From an uncultured Sphingomonas sp. (lineage in GTDB: Bacteria > Pseudomonadota > Alphaproteobacteria > Sphingomonadales > Sphingomonadaceae): 64,000 bases of DNA. Below the pieces are notes generated by a model. That model made no database searches and was not told where the DNA came from. It was given only the letters and a program-made list of their open reading frames with translations. The stretch spans positions 1-64,000 of the forward strand of contig NZ_CAJYTI010000006.1 of the NCBI RefSeq assembly GCF_913777625.1. The letters are read 5' to 3'. Below, piece after piece: positions 53,861-62,509 of the stretch. Position 1 is the stretch's first letter. Every line of letters starts with the position of its first letter. A program made the translations under genes and the position numbers.

Positions 53861-55101
53861 TGTCGTCGGTCTGGCATCCCTTCACCCAGCACGGGCTGGG
53901 CGAGCCGATCCCGCTGGTACGCCATGCGAAGGACGCGCTGATCCACACCGCCGACGGCCGCAGCTTCATCGACGCCATCTCCTCCTGGTGGGTGACGACC
54001 CATGGCCATTGCAACCCGCGTATCATGGCGGCCATCGCACGCCAGGCGGGCAAGCTCGACCAGATCATCTTCGCCGGCTGGACCCACGAGCCGGCCGAGA
54101 CGCTGGCCGCAGGCCTCCGCGCAATTCTGCCGGACGCGCTCGAACATGTGTTCTTCAGCGACAGTGGCTCGACGGCGGTCGAAGTCGCGCTGAAGATGGC
54201 GCTGGGCTATTGGCACAATCGCGGCGAGGACAGGAGCCGTATCCTCGTGCTCGAGCACAGTTATCATGGCGACACGATCGGCGGCATGTCGGTCGGCGCG
54301 CGCGGGGTGTTCAATCGGCCCTATCAGCCGCTGCTGTTCGACGTCGGCACGATACCCTTTCCCGCGGCGGGCGCCGAACAGGCGGCGCTCGATTCGCTGG
54401 AGGCGGAATGCCGTGCCGGTGCGGCCGCCTTCATCGTCGAGCCGTTGGTGCTGGGGGCAGGGGGCATGCTCTTCTATACCCCCAGGATCCTGGCCGAAAT
54501 GGCCGCGATCTGCGCCCGCCATCACGTGCTGTTCATCGCCGACGAGGTGATGACCGGCTGGGGCCGCACGGGCACGCTCACCGCCTGCGAGCAGGCCGGC
54601 GTGGTGCCGGACCTATTGTGCCTGTCGAAGGGCATCACCGGCGGTGCGATCCCGCTGGCGGTGACGCTGGCGACGGCGCCGATCTTCGACGCGCACCGGT
54701 CCGAGGACCGCGCGCGGATGTTCTTCCACTCCTCCAGTTACACGGCGAACCCGATCGCCTGCGCGGCAGCGGTCGAGAACCTCGCCATCTGGCGCGAGGA
54801 GCCGGTGCTCGAACGGATCGCGCAGCTGGGCGCCTGGCAGCAGGCTGCGCTGGACGGGCTGGCCGCCGTGCCCGGTCTCGCCAATTTCCGCCGCATGGGC
54901 ACCATCGCCGCGCTGGAGATCGAGCAGCCGGAGAACGGCTATCTCTCCGCCATCGCCCCGCGCCTGATGGCGTTCGCACGCGACCACGGCGTGTTGCTCC
55001 GCCCGCTGGGCAACACGGTCTATGTGATGCCGCCCTACAGCATCACCCGCGACCAGCTCGACCGGGTATGGGGGCTGGTACCGGCGTTTCTCGGCGGGTG
55101 A
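53860..55101 (+). CDS. bioA: Adenosylmethionine-8-amino-7-oxononanoate aminotransferase
   Basis: BioA (413 aa) converts KAPA to DAPA with PLP, usually using SAM as amino donor. VWHPFTQHG, AISSWWVTTHGHCNPRI, FSDSGSTAVEVALKMALGYW, HSYHGDTIGGMSVG, FIADEVMTGWGRTG and the lysine in CLSKGITGG are typical. It ends next to the convergent TM2 gene without a gap. With bioF and bioD it covers three of the four late biotin steps. Confidence 0.97.
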   Translation: MSSVWHPFTQHGLGEPIPLVRHAKDALIHTADGRSFIDAISSWWVTTHGHCNPRIMAAIARQAGKLDQIIFAGWTHEPAETLAAGLRAILPDALEHVFFSDSGSTAVEVALKMALGYWHNRGEDRSRILVLEHSYHGDTIGGMSVGARGVFNRPYQPLLFDVGTIPFPAAGAEQAALDSLEAECRAGAAAFIVEPLVLGAGGMLFYTPRILAEMAAICARHHVLFIADEVMTGWGRTGTLTACEQAGVVPDLLCLSKGITGGAIPLAVTLATAPIFDAHRSEDRARMFFHSSSYTANPIACAAAVENLAIWREEPVLERIAQLGAWQQAALDGLAAVPGLANFRRMGTIAALEIEQPENGYLSAIAPRLMAFARDHGVLLRPLGNTVYVMPPYSITRDQLDRVWGLVPAFLGG

Positions 55102-55533
55102 TCAGCGCCGCGGATAGCGATAGGCGAATTCGGCATCGCTCATCAGCAGGTAGCGCACCGCATCGACGAACGCCCAGATGCCGGTGACCAGCAGCCCGAC
55201 GATGGTGAGGCTGAGCAGCAGCATCACGACGCCCGATCCGGTACGGCCGAGATAGAATCGGTGGATGCCGAGTGAACCGAAGAACAGCGCCAGCACCACC
55301 GCGAGGATCTTGTTGCGCGGCTCGCCCACCGGTGCCGCGACCTGCTGGCCGTCGAGCAGGCGGAAGATGCGGCGGGCGCGACGGCCATCGACGTCGAAAT
55401 CAACCTTGACGCCGACCGCCGGGTGGCGGCTGTCGCTCCAGTCTTCCTGGGTGAAGACATAGCGGCTGCCGTCCTCGCCCGAAATCTGGCCTTCGCCGCT
55501 CGTCCGATCAACGCCCAACACCTGCCCGCGCAT
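55102..55533 (-). CDS. TM2 domain protein with N-terminal cold-shock-like OB fold
   Basis: A 143-aa protein. Residues 1-58 (GQVLGVDRTSGEGQISGEDG, RYVFTQEDW, VGVKVDFDVDGRRARRI) follow the cold-shock domain layout of a five-stranded OB fold, but with the RNA-binding aromatics changed. Residues 75-130 are a TM2 domain (LFFGSLGIHRFYLGRTGSGV), two helices joined by a short turn. Start at 55533; the ATG at 55611 is possible but adds a non-conserved stretch. Function unknown. Confidence 0.85.
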   Translation of the reverse strand: MRGQVLGVDRTSGEGQISGEDGSRYVFTQEDWSDSRHPAVGVKVDFDVDGRRARRIFRLLDGQQVAAPVGEPRNKILAVVLALFFGSLGIHRFYLGRTGSGVVMLLLSLTIVGLLVTGIWAFVDAVRYLLMSDAEFAYRYPRR

Positions 55534-55612
55534 GCTTTCCCCCGAAAAAACGTCGCTTTTTGTGGGGGAGGTTGGCGCGGGATGGCAAGAGGCGATTTGC
55601 GAACCAGCCATA

Positions 55613-55738
55613 TCCTCCCCCGCCAGGGGGAGGTGGCCCGCGCCAGCGGGTCGGAGGGGGAGGACGCCATAACCTCTCGGCCGTCGTGCTTCCTCCCCTC
55701 CGTCGCCTGCGGCGCCACCTCCCCCTGGCGGGGGAGGA
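55613..55738. repeat. BIME-like inverted-duplication repeat after cysS
   Basis: Left unit TCCTCCCCCGCCAGGGGGAG then GTGGCCCGCGCCAGCGGGTC and GGAGGGGGAGG; right unit the same inverted, ending CCACCTCCCCCTGGCGGGGG then AGGAAA. Each unit is a hairpin with a second smaller hairpin. It separates cysS from the TM2 gene, both on the minus strand. Confidence 0.88.
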
Positions 55739-55749
55739 AACGGGTATGC

Positions 55750-57180
55750 CTACAGTGCCGGCTTCCAGTCCCAGCCCAGCGGATCGCCGTCCATCACTTC
55801 GACGCCCGCCGCCAGCAGGTCGTCGCGGATCCGGTCGGACCGCTGGAAGTCCTTCACCACCCGCGCTTCCTTGCGCTCGACGAGCAGGTCGGAAATCGCC
55901 TCCGGCGTGATCGCCGCGCCCTTGGGCTGGACGCGCAATTCCTCGCGCGTCAGGTCGGATAGGCGCAGCCCGAGCACTTTGTCGAACTCGGCGAGCGCCG
56001 CAAGCCGGTCGGCCGGCGAGGTGCGTTTGTCCGCCAGCAGCTCGTCGAGCACCGGGAGTGCCTTGGGGGTGTTGAGATCGTCCGACACCGCTGCGTCGAG
56101 CTTCTCCAGCCAGGCGGGCGGTGCCGTGCCCTCGCCCTCGGCGCGCGCCTTGAGGGCGGTGACGGTCATCACCAGCCGCTTCAACCGGGTGAGCGCGGCC
56201 GCAAGGTTCTCGGCCGAGAATTCCAGTTCGCTGCGATATTGCGCCTGGATGCACAGCAGGCGGTAGGCGAGGGGGTGTACGCCGGCGTCGATCAGCGACT
56301 GGAGCGTGGTGAACCCGCCCTTGGACTTGGACATTTTCCCCTGGCGATCGACCAGGAAATTATTGTGCATCCAGAAATGCGCGCCGGTGTCGCCGCAGCC
56401 GCAATAGGCCTGGTTCTGCGCGATCTCGTTGGGGTGGTGGATCTCGCGATGGTCGATGCCGCCGGTGTGGATGTCGAACGGCGCACCGAGATACTGGATG
56501 CTCATCACCGAGCATTCGAGGTGCCAGCCCGGCGCCCCCTTGCCCCAGGGCGAATCCCATTCCATCTGGCGCTGTTCGCCCGGCGGCGACTTGCGCCAGA
56601 TCGCGAAATCCTGTGGATGCCGCTTGCCGTCGACCGGATCGATCCGACCTTCCGCCGCGTCGTCGGCAGCGCCGGCGAGGCGGCCATAGTCGGGCACGGT
56701 CGACACGTCGAAATACAGGCCCGACTCGAGCTCGTAGCAATGCTCGGGCGCGATCTTTTCGGCGAAGGCGATCATCTGCTGGATGTGATCGGTCGCCACC
56801 GACCATTTGCTCGGCTCGGTGATGTTGAGGTCGCGGATGTTCTGCTTGAACGCCGCGGTATAATGCGCGGCGATGTCCCAGATGCTCATCGCCTGGGCAC
56901 GCGCGGCCGCTTCCATCTTGTCGTCGCCGGCATCGGCGTCCGAGGTCAGGTGGCCGACATCGGTGATGTTGATGATGTGGGTGAGCGGATAGCCCTTCCA
57001 GCGCAGCACCCGGCTCAGCGTGTCGGTGAACACATAGGCGCGGAGATTGCCGAGATGGGCATAGTTGTAGACCGTCGGCCCGCACGAATAGACGCGCACG
57101 CCCTTGTCGGGGTCGAGCGGCTGGAACGGCTCGAGCGAACGGGACAGCGAATTGTAGAGCGTGAGCGGAGCATTGTGCAT
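55750..57180 (-). CDS. cysS: Cysteinyl-tRNA synthetase
   Basis: CysRS (476 aa), class I. The HIGH-like motif is NYAHLGNLR, zinc ligands are the Cys in YSCGPTVYNYAH, Cys in WHLECSV and His in GGIDHREIHHPNEIAQ, and KMSKS is GKMSKSKGG. Start ATG at 57178-57180 (MHNAPLTLYNS); two earlier ATGs at 57192 and 57201 lack better ribosome sites. A tRNA-Cys gene lies 2.3 kb away at 59504. Confidence 0.96.
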   Translation of the reverse strand: MHNAPLTLYNSLSRSLEPFQPLDPDKGVRVYSCGPTVYNYAHLGNLRAYVFTDTLSRVLRWKGYPLTHIINITDVGHLTSDADAGDDKMEAAARAQAMSIWDIAAHYTAAFKQNIRDLNITEPSKWSVATDHIQQMIAFAEKIAPEHCYELESGLYFDVSTVPDYGRLAGAADDAAEGRIDPVDGKRHPQDFAIWRKSPPGEQRQMEWDSPWGKGAPGWHLECSVMSIQYLGAPFDIHTGGIDHREIHHPNEIAQNQAYCGCGDTGAHFWMHNNFLVDRQGKMSKSKGGFTTLQSLIDAGVHPLAYRLLCIQAQYRSELEFSAENLAAALTRLKRLVMTVTALKARAEGEGTAPPAWLEKLDAAVSDDLNTPKALPVLDELLADKRTSPADRLAALAEFDKVLGLRLSDLTREELRVQPKGAAITPEAISDLLVERKEARVVKDFQRSDRIRDDLLAAGVEVMDGDPLGWDWKPAL

Positions 57181-57222
57181 GGCGCCGCGCATAGCGAACA
57201 AAATGGCCGCGACAAAGTCGCC

Positions 57223-57513
57223 TTAGTCGGCCAGCGCGGGTGCCTCGGCGATCGCGGCATGGACCATCGCGCTCCAGATGTTCGCGGGGTCGTCTCCGGC
57301 GGCGCGGCCGGCCTCGATCATGCGCGCGGTGGGCTCGCGGAGTGTCCGCAGCACGGCCAGTGCCCGATCGGTCTCGCGCGGCCAGATCGTGTCGACGATC
57401 TCGCTGACCGGGCGCCCCAGCTCCCCCGCACCTTCGGCATTGGGGCTGAGCATCTCCGCCGCGATCACGCGGGCGATTCGCTCGACAGGCGAGGTAGAGG
57501 CGATGCTGGTCAC
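57223..57513 (-). CDS. Conserved hypothetical protein
   Basis: A 96-aa soluble, helical, acidic protein (SPVERIARVIAAEMLSPNAE, VDTIWPRETDRALAVL, MIEAGRAAG). Three bases from the next small gene (57517) on the same strand and 42 bases before cysS, so probably one transcript with cysS. No family recognised. Confidence 0.72.
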   Translation of the reverse strand: MTSIASTSPVERIARVIAAEMLSPNAEGAGELGRPVSEIVDTIWPRETDRALAVLRTLREPTARMIEAGRAAGDDPANIWSAMVHAAIAEAPALAD

Positions 57514-57516
57514 GGC

Positions 57517-57735
57517 TCAGGCCGCGAGCGGCGGGCGGGCGGCGCGGGCGTGCAGTGCGCTACCGCCGACAGCGCCGTGATGCAGCGGCAGCGCCGTGCC
57601 GCAGAACGCGCATTCGGCAGTAAGGCGGCCGACCATCCAGTGCGACTGTCCGCAGCCGGGGCAGACATTGGTCTCGTGCTGGCGATAGGCGAGGCGGTAG
57701 CCGGTCAGTGCGCGGCGGATGCCGAAATCAACCAT
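57517..57735 (-). CDS. Small zinc-ribbon protein
   Basis: A 72-aa protein with two cysteine pairs: VCPGCGQSHW and ECAFCGTALP, i.e. C-x2-C and C-x2-C about 17 residues apart, a treble-clef or zinc-ribbon pattern. The N-terminal 22 residues are aromatic and basic. Probably metal-binding; partner unknown. First of the small-gene pair upstream of cysS. Confidence 0.75.
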   Translation of the reverse strand: MVDFGIRRALTGYRLAYRQHETNVCPGCGQSHWMVGRLTAECAFCGTALPLHHGAVGGSALHARAARPPLAA

Positions 57736-57910
57736 CGGGCAATTTCCTCCATTCCGCCCGATAACGTTTCCTGGGCGTCATGGTTCCGGTCGATGCAGTG
57801 TTCGCACGACCCTGAACGTCAGCTAACCAGTGCATTCAGGATGTGAACAGTCGTTTTATGCGAATCAGTTTCCAGACGGCGGCACAAGCGCCCCGCGAGG
57901 AGACGAGGAC

Positions 57911-58321
57911 ATGAAGAAGTTTCTGATCGGCGCCACCATGGCGGCCACGCTGATGACCGGTTCGATTGCTGCGACCCCGGCGGCCGCGCAGGACTATGGC
58001 TATCGCGACGGATACAGCCGCTATTATCAGGACGATCGCGGCAACTACCGCGACTATCGGGAATACCGTGAGGTCCGCGACTATCGGGACTATCGCGACG
58101 ATCGTCCGCGCTATGACTATCGCGAGCGCAACTATCGGCGCCGCTGCAGCGACGGTACCGCCGGCACCATCCTGGGTGCGATCGCCGGTGGCCTGCTGGG
58201 TGGCGAGATCGGCCGCGGCAGCTCCTATCGCCGCAGCGGCACCGGCATGATCATCGGTGCGGGCGCGGGTGCGCTGGCCGGGCGCGCCGTCGATGGCGGG
58301 GATTGCCGGAACGGCCGCTAA
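57911..58321 (+). CDS. Exported glycine-zipper protein with Tyr-Arg-Asp repeat
   Basis: A 136-aa protein. Signal peptide MKKFLIGATMAATLMTGSIA to AAAQ; then about 55 residues of Tyr/Arg/Asp repeats (DYREYREVRDYRDYRDDRP); then a glycine-zipper 2TM region (GTILGAIAGGLLGGEIGRGS, MIIGAGAGALAGRAV). A related protein without the repeat is at 15254. Probably outer-membrane or periplasmic; stress association is family lore only. It ends at a strong terminator. Confidence 0.88.
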   Translation: MKKFLIGATMAATLMTGSIAATPAAAQDYGYRDGYSRYYQDDRGNYRDYREYREVRDYRDYRDDRPRYDYRERNYRRRCSDGTAGTILGAIAGGLLGGEIGRGSSYRRSGTGMIIGAGAGALAGRAVDGGDCRNGR

Positions 58322-58343
58322 GCATTGCCGATAGCTGACAAAA

Positions 58344-58377
58344 GGCGTCCGCTGCACGGGGCAGCGGGCGCCTTTTT
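58344..58377 (+). terminator. Rho-independent terminator of the glycine-zipper gene
   Basis: GGCGTCCGCTGC (58344-58355) pairs with GCAGCGGGCGCC (58361-58372) with one mismatch, followed by TTTTT. Also preceded by AAAA, so it could work in both directions. Confidence 0.9.
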
Positions 58378-58688
58378 GCGTGCAGTTCAGCGACGCCGCT
58401 CCGCCGCGTATCGGCCAGTGCCCATGGCAAGTTTCCGCGCGCCTGAAGATTAATCAGGTCGACCTACCAACCGATAGCCAAATTTGGCTCAACATCGTTA
58501 ATGTTGCGTTCGATATGTGCGTTAACCAATACAATAAATGCTGTGGCGCTCACTTTCTATATTGTGAAGCCGTGTATCTGTAGTTCCACAATGATACGTT
58601 TGTTAAGAGAAACGCTTTTGACGTCGCCGGATTTTGTCGCGATACGCATCGCATCAAGCGGAGGGCTTGAGAAACAGAGGGTTCCAAA
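58378..58688 (+). promoter_or_regulatory. AT-rich control region before the PEP-CTERM gene
   Basis: A 311-base region with no supported gene, far richer in AT than the surroundings. It holds a perfect 14-base palindrome AGCCAAATTTGGCT (58476-58489) directly followed by CAACAT-CGTTA-ATGTTG (58490-58506). The short open frames inside (67 and 63 codons) have no ribosome site or similarity. This is probably the operator and leader of the gene at 58689. Confidence 0.6.
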
Positions 58689-59327
58689 GTGAAGAGCAAC
58701 ATTCTCGCGTTCGGCGCACTTGCTGCGGCTGGTTTCCTTGCGATGAGCGCGCCTGCCGATGCGGCGACCGTCACGTTCAACAACCAGTCGACGTCGTACT
58801 TCGTCCCGTCGGTGACGGATGCGGGATATGTCTTCACCTCGACCGCGGACGGTTTCGGCGTGAACAACAATCACCTCTGGCCGACCAACGGCACCATGCA
58901 CTTGATGTCGTGGACCAATGGCGGGTCCACGTCGGGGTTCACGATGCAGGCGCTGAATGGCGCTGCGTTTTCGCTGGGCACCTTCGATCTCGGTGGGGGA
59001 TACGCTAACGGGTCCTACGCAGTATCCAAGGTCGTCGTGACGGGTTTGAACGGCACCTCGTCATTCACGCGCGAATTCAAGAGCGGCGTGGATTTTGCGA
59101 ATGCGGCGTTTTCGACGCTCGACCTGGGCGGCCTGACGGCCACGCAATTCACCTTCACGGCCTATGGCGCCTCCAATCGGGCCAGCTTCGACAATTTCAC
59201 GATCAGCGCGCCTGGCGCTGGTGGCGTTCCCGAGCCGGCGAGCTGGGCGATGATGATCGGCGGCGTTGCGCTGGCCGGTGGCGCGCTGCGGCGGCACCGC
59301 GTGCGCGGAAAGACGGCCTACGCCTGA
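58689..59327 (+). CDS. PEPxxWA-CTERM sorting domain exported protein
   Basis: A 212-aa protein with signal peptide MKSNILAFGALAAAGFLAMS to AADA and a beta-rich, Ser/Thr/Asn-rich, cysteine-free mature domain. The C-terminus is GVPEPASWAMMIGGVALAGG followed by an Arg cluster (ALRRHRVRG), the PEPxxWA variant of the PEP-CTERM sorting signal that exosortase/sorting enzymes cut. Start is GTG. Likely surface or exopolysaccharide-associated. The exosortase gene is not in the window. Confidence 0.92.
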   Translation: MKSNILAFGALAAAGFLAMSAPADAATVTFNNQSTSYFVPSVTDAGYVFTSTADGFGVNNNHLWPTNGTMHLMSWTNGGSTSGFTMQALNGAAFSLGTFDLGGGYANGSYAVSKVVVTGLNGTSSFTREFKSGVDFANAAFSTLDLGGLTATQFTFTAYGASNRASFDNFTISAPGAGGVPEPASWAMMIGGVALAGGALRRHRVRGKTAYA

Positions 59328-59503
59328 CAGGATCTGCGCAGGGCGCTCCATGGAAGCCGCTGGCCGGGAGGTCGGCGGCTTTTGTGCATGGCGAACCGCG
59401 CAGGATGGCGATTCGGCCGCTCCCGTCGGTCTGGTCGGCGCAAGGCGCGGACATTTTCTGTCGGATGTCTGAGAGCGACTGCCTGTACGACGTCGCGCGG
59501 TGT

Positions 59504-59577
59504 TGGAGGCCCGAGCCGGAATCGAACCGGCATATACGGATTTGCAGTCCGCTGCGTCACCATTCCGCCATCGGGCC
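59504..59577 (-). tRNA. tRNA-Cys (GCA)
   Basis: A 74-base cloverleaf on the minus strand. Acceptor GGCCCGA pairs with TCGGGCC, discriminator T, and CCA is encoded. The anticodon arm is GCGGA-CTGCAAA-TCCGT (anticodon GCA), the T arm GCCGG-TTCGATT-CCGGC. All standard. It stands alone between the PEP-CTERM gene and the Pcm-like gene. Confidence 0.96.
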
Positions 59578-59744
59578 ATCCGGAGGTGAGGCGCGGCAAA
59601 TGCCCTCGGGGTGGGGGCAATGTCAACAGCGTTTCAAAATAACGCCGCGCTCGCTTGGCGAGTCCCCATCTCCACGATAGAAGCCTCGAGACAGCAACAA
59701 GTGTATTGCGCAACTAACACGGTTGTGCGACAAGCGGAGTGATG

Positions 59745-60425
59745 ATGGCCCTAATGGTCGACCCTGCGCCCCTCGAAGCGCCCCGTTTCGAAGCGATGCG
59801 CCACGCCATGGTGGCGAGCCAGCTGCGTACCAACGCGGTGAACGATCCCCGTGTGGTCACGGCGATGTCGAACGTGCCGCGCGAAGTGTTCCTCCCCACG
59901 GATCAGCGCGCGCTCGCCTATCGCGACACGCTGCTGCCGCTGGGCAATGGCCGCCACCATAATTCGCCGTTGGCCACCGGCCGGCTGCTGACGGAGGCGG
60001 AACTGCAGCCGAGCGACCTTGTGCTGCTGATCGGCGCGGCCGGCGGCTATGCCGCAGCGCTGCTTTCGGGCCTGGTCGCCTCCGTCGTCGCGCTGGAGGA
60101 AGAGGCCGCGTTGCTCGCGATCGCGCGTGGCGGGCTTGCCGGCACCAGCAACGTCGAGCTCGTCCAGGGGCCGCTGCAGGCGGGCTGGGCGGCGCGCGGC
60201 CCGTATGATCTGGTCGTGATCGACGGCGCCGTCGAAGAACTGCCGCAGGGCATCGTCGACCAGGTCAAGGTCGGCGGGCGTCTGGTGACCGGCGTGATCG
60301 ACCGCGGCGTCACCCGGCTTGCGCTGGGCCGTCGTACCGAGGGGGGCTTTGGTCTCGTCGACTTCCTCGACGTCGAGGTCGCGACGCTCCCGGGCTTCGA
60401 CAAACCGAGAAAATTTACCTTTTAA
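59745..60425 (+). CDS. Protein-L-isoaspartate methyltransferase-like protein
   Basis: A 226-aa protein of the Pcm/PIMT fold: FEAMRHAMVASQLRTNAVND, VVTAMSNVPREVFLP, the SAM loop LLIGAAGGYAAALLS, and YDLVVIDGAVEELP. The usual substrate-site S-Q-P motif is replaced by HHNSPLATGRL, so isoaspartyl repair activity is doubtful. It sits 17 bases before tolC, a common pair in sphingomonads. Start at ATG 59745 (GGAG 5 bases upstream); GTG 59739 is an alternative. Confidence 0.85.
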   Translation: MALMVDPAPLEAPRFEAMRHAMVASQLRTNAVNDPRVVTAMSNVPREVFLPTDQRALAYRDTLLPLGNGRHHNSPLATGRLLTEAELQPSDLVLLIGAAGGYAAALLSGLVASVVALEEEAALLAIARGGLAGTSNVELVQGPLQAGWAARGPYDLVVIDGAVEELPQGIVDQVKVGGRLVTGVIDRGVTRLALGRRTEGGFGLVDFLDVEVATLPGFDKPRKFTF

Positions 60426-60442
60426 CCTTAAAAGCGGGGCTC

Positions 60443-61996
60443 ATGCGACTGAACATTTTGCTCATTGGTGTGAGCCTCGTTTCCCTCGAGGCGCCGGCGC
60501 TTGCCCAGACCGCCCCGAGCGGCCGGCAAGACGTGCCTGCGCCCGGCGCCAAGACCGCCGCGCCCACCACGACGCTGCAGGATGCACTGGCGCAGGCCTA
60601 TGCGACCAATCCCGACCTGCAGGGGGAGCGCGCCAATCAGCGCGCGAACGACGAGAATGTTCCGATCGCCCGCTCGCAGGGCTTGCCGGGCCTCAATGCC
60701 ACCGGCAGTGCCAATGACAGTCTGTACAACACGGACTCGACCGCGCTGACGCCGTCGCGCCAGGCGCAGATCGGGCTCAACCTGTCGCAGCCGATCTACA
60801 GCGGCGGCCGCATCCGCAATTCGGTGCGCGCCGCCGAAGTGCGGGTGACCGCCGGCCGCGCCAATCTGCGCGGTACCGAAGCGGACATCTTCACCCAGAC
60901 GGTGACCGCGTACCTCAATGTCATCCGCGACGAATCGATCGTGCGGCTCAACCAGGAAAACGTCCACGTCCTCGAGGTGAACCTCCAGGCGACGCGGGAC
61001 CGCTTCCAGGTCGGCGACCTGACCCGTACCGACGTCGCCCAGTCCGAGGCGCGCCTCGCCCTCGCGCAGTCGCAGCTGCGCAGCGCCGAGGCGCAGCTGA
61101 TCGGCAGCCGCGAGACGTATATCCGCGTGGTTGGTACGGCCCCGGGCGTGCTCGCGCCGCCGCCGCCGCTGCCGAACCTGCCGGAGGACGTACAGACCGC
61201 CGAGCAGGTCGCGCTGGCCAACAATCCCTTCCTCGAAGCGGCCCAGCTGGCCCGCGATGCCACCCGGTACGACACGCGGGTCGCCCAGGCCGGGCGACTG
61301 CCGCAGGTGAGCCTCGGCGTCAGCGGTACCTACTATAATTATCTCGGCTCGGTGGGGGCGATCGGCGAGCGCGCCGGGCTCAACCCCAATGGCAAGAGCG
61401 CGACGGTCGGCGTGCAGGTGACGATGCCGCTGTTCCAGGCGGGACGCCCGGCCGCGCAGGTGCGCCAGGCGCAGGCGCGCGAAGGGGCGGCGATCGAGCA
61501 GGTGACGCTGACCGAACGCGGCGTGATCGCGCAGGCGCGCTCGGCCTATGCCAGCTACCAGGCGGCGCTGCGCGTGATCGAATCGACCCGCACTGCGGTA
61601 CAGGCCAACCAGCTCAGCCTCGAGGGCGTTCGGGCCGAGAACAGCGTCGGCACCCGCACCATCCTCGATATCCTGAATGCCGAGCAGGAACTGCTCAACT
61701 CGCAGGTCCAGTATGTCACTGCCGAGCGGGACGCCTATGTTGCCGGCTTCACGCTGCTTTCCGCCATGGGACGGGCGCAGGCCAAGGACCTGAACTTCGA
61801 CAGCCGGCTGCTGTACGATCCGAACGTCAACTATGTCCGCGTGCGCAACCGCATCAGCGACTGGGGCGACGACAAGACGCCGAAGCCGGTTGCGACCAGC
61901 ACCCGTGCTACGCCGCCGCAGGGACCGGAAGTGATCGGCCAGCCGCTCGATCCCGTCCTCCAGCGTCCGGTTGACAGTGACCGGCCGAATCCCTGA
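60443..61996 (+). CDS. tolC: TolC family outer membrane channel
   Basis: A 517-aa protein with a signal peptide (MRLNILLIGVSLVSLEAPAL to AQ), and the two coiled-coil/beta repeats of TolC: LQDALAQAYATNPDLQGERA, LSQPIYSGGRIRNSVRAAE, TVTAYLNVIRDESIVRLNQ, then MPLFQAGRPAAQVRQAQARE and NAEQELLNSQVQYVTAERD. Trimeric channel for type I secretion and multidrug efflux. No adjacent pump genes. Short disordered tail. Confidence 0.96.
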   Translation: MRLNILLIGVSLVSLEAPALAQTAPSGRQDVPAPGAKTAAPTTTLQDALAQAYATNPDLQGERANQRANDENVPIARSQGLPGLNATGSANDSLYNTDSTALTPSRQAQIGLNLSQPIYSGGRIRNSVRAAEVRVTAGRANLRGTEADIFTQTVTAYLNVIRDESIVRLNQENVHVLEVNLQATRDRFQVGDLTRTDVAQSEARLALAQSQLRSAEAQLIGSRETYIRVVGTAPGVLAPPPPLPNLPEDVQTAEQVALANNPFLEAAQLARDATRYDTRVAQAGRLPQVSLGVSGTYYNYLGSVGAIGERAGLNPNGKSATVGVQVTMPLFQAGRPAAQVRQAQAREGAAIEQVTLTERGVIAQARSAYASYQAALRVIESTRTAVQANQLSLEGVRAENSVGTRTILDILNAEQELLNSQVQYVTAERDAYVAGFTLLSAMGRAQAKDLNFDSRLLYDPNVNYVRVRNRISDWGDDKTPKPVATSTRATPPQGPEVIGQPLDPVLQRPVDSDRPNP

Positions 61997-62024
61997 TTGA
62001 GGGCTTTCGTACTCGAACGCCAGG

Positions 62025-62501
62025 ATGGACGCGATGGGGACTGCCAGCAGCGAGCCGTCGATGGAGGAAATCCTCGCATCGATCAAACGGATCATCGCCG
62101 ATGACGAACCCGGCGCGTTCGCGCGCAGCCGGTCGCTGCGTGCGGTCCCCGAACCCGAGTCGGAGCTCGCGGCGGACGACGTGGCGCGTGACGACGTGCT
62201 GGAGTTGAGCGAGCCGATCGTGCCGCCGGTCGAGACGCCGCCGCTCGATGCGTCACCGGCCCCGATCGCTGCGCCCGTCGATCCGATTCTTTCGCACCGT
62301 GTCGCCGAGGCGAGCCGCGAAAAGCTCGAAGCCTTGTCGCGGCTGGTGGTGAAGCCGCCGGTGCCGGGGGCAGATACGCTGGAGGGGCTGGTGCGCGAAA
62401 TGCTCAAGCCGATGCTCCGCGACTGGCTCGATGCGAACCTGCCGCAACTTGTCGAGCAGATCGTCGCGCGCGAGATCGCGCGGATTACCGGCAGCCGCTG
62501 A
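62025..62501 (+). CDS. PopZ-like polar organising protein (DUF2497)
   Basis: A 158-aa protein. The N-terminal helix SMEEILASIKRIIADDEPG and C-terminal helices LEGLVREMLKPMLRDWLDAN and LPQLVEQIVAREIARI are the PopZ/DUF2497 signature, separated by an acidic and Pro-rich low-complexity linker (60 residues). PopZ forms polar condensates that anchor the origin via ParB in Caulobacter. The function here is by family. It follows tolC by 28 bases. Confidence 0.92.
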   Translation: MDAMGTASSEPSMEEILASIKRIIADDEPGAFARSRSLRAVPEPESELAADDVARDDVLELSEPIVPPVETPPLDASPAPIAAPVDPILSHRVAEASREKLEALSRLVVKPPVPGADTLEGLVREMLKPMLRDWLDANLPQLVEQIVAREIARITGSR

Positions 62502-62509
62502 ACCGCAAA

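Noticed and set aside
58380..58692. Short frames (67 and 63 codons) in the AT-rich region before the PEP-CTERM gene
   Set aside because: No ribosome site, odd composition, and they overlap the palindromes; the region reads as a leader.
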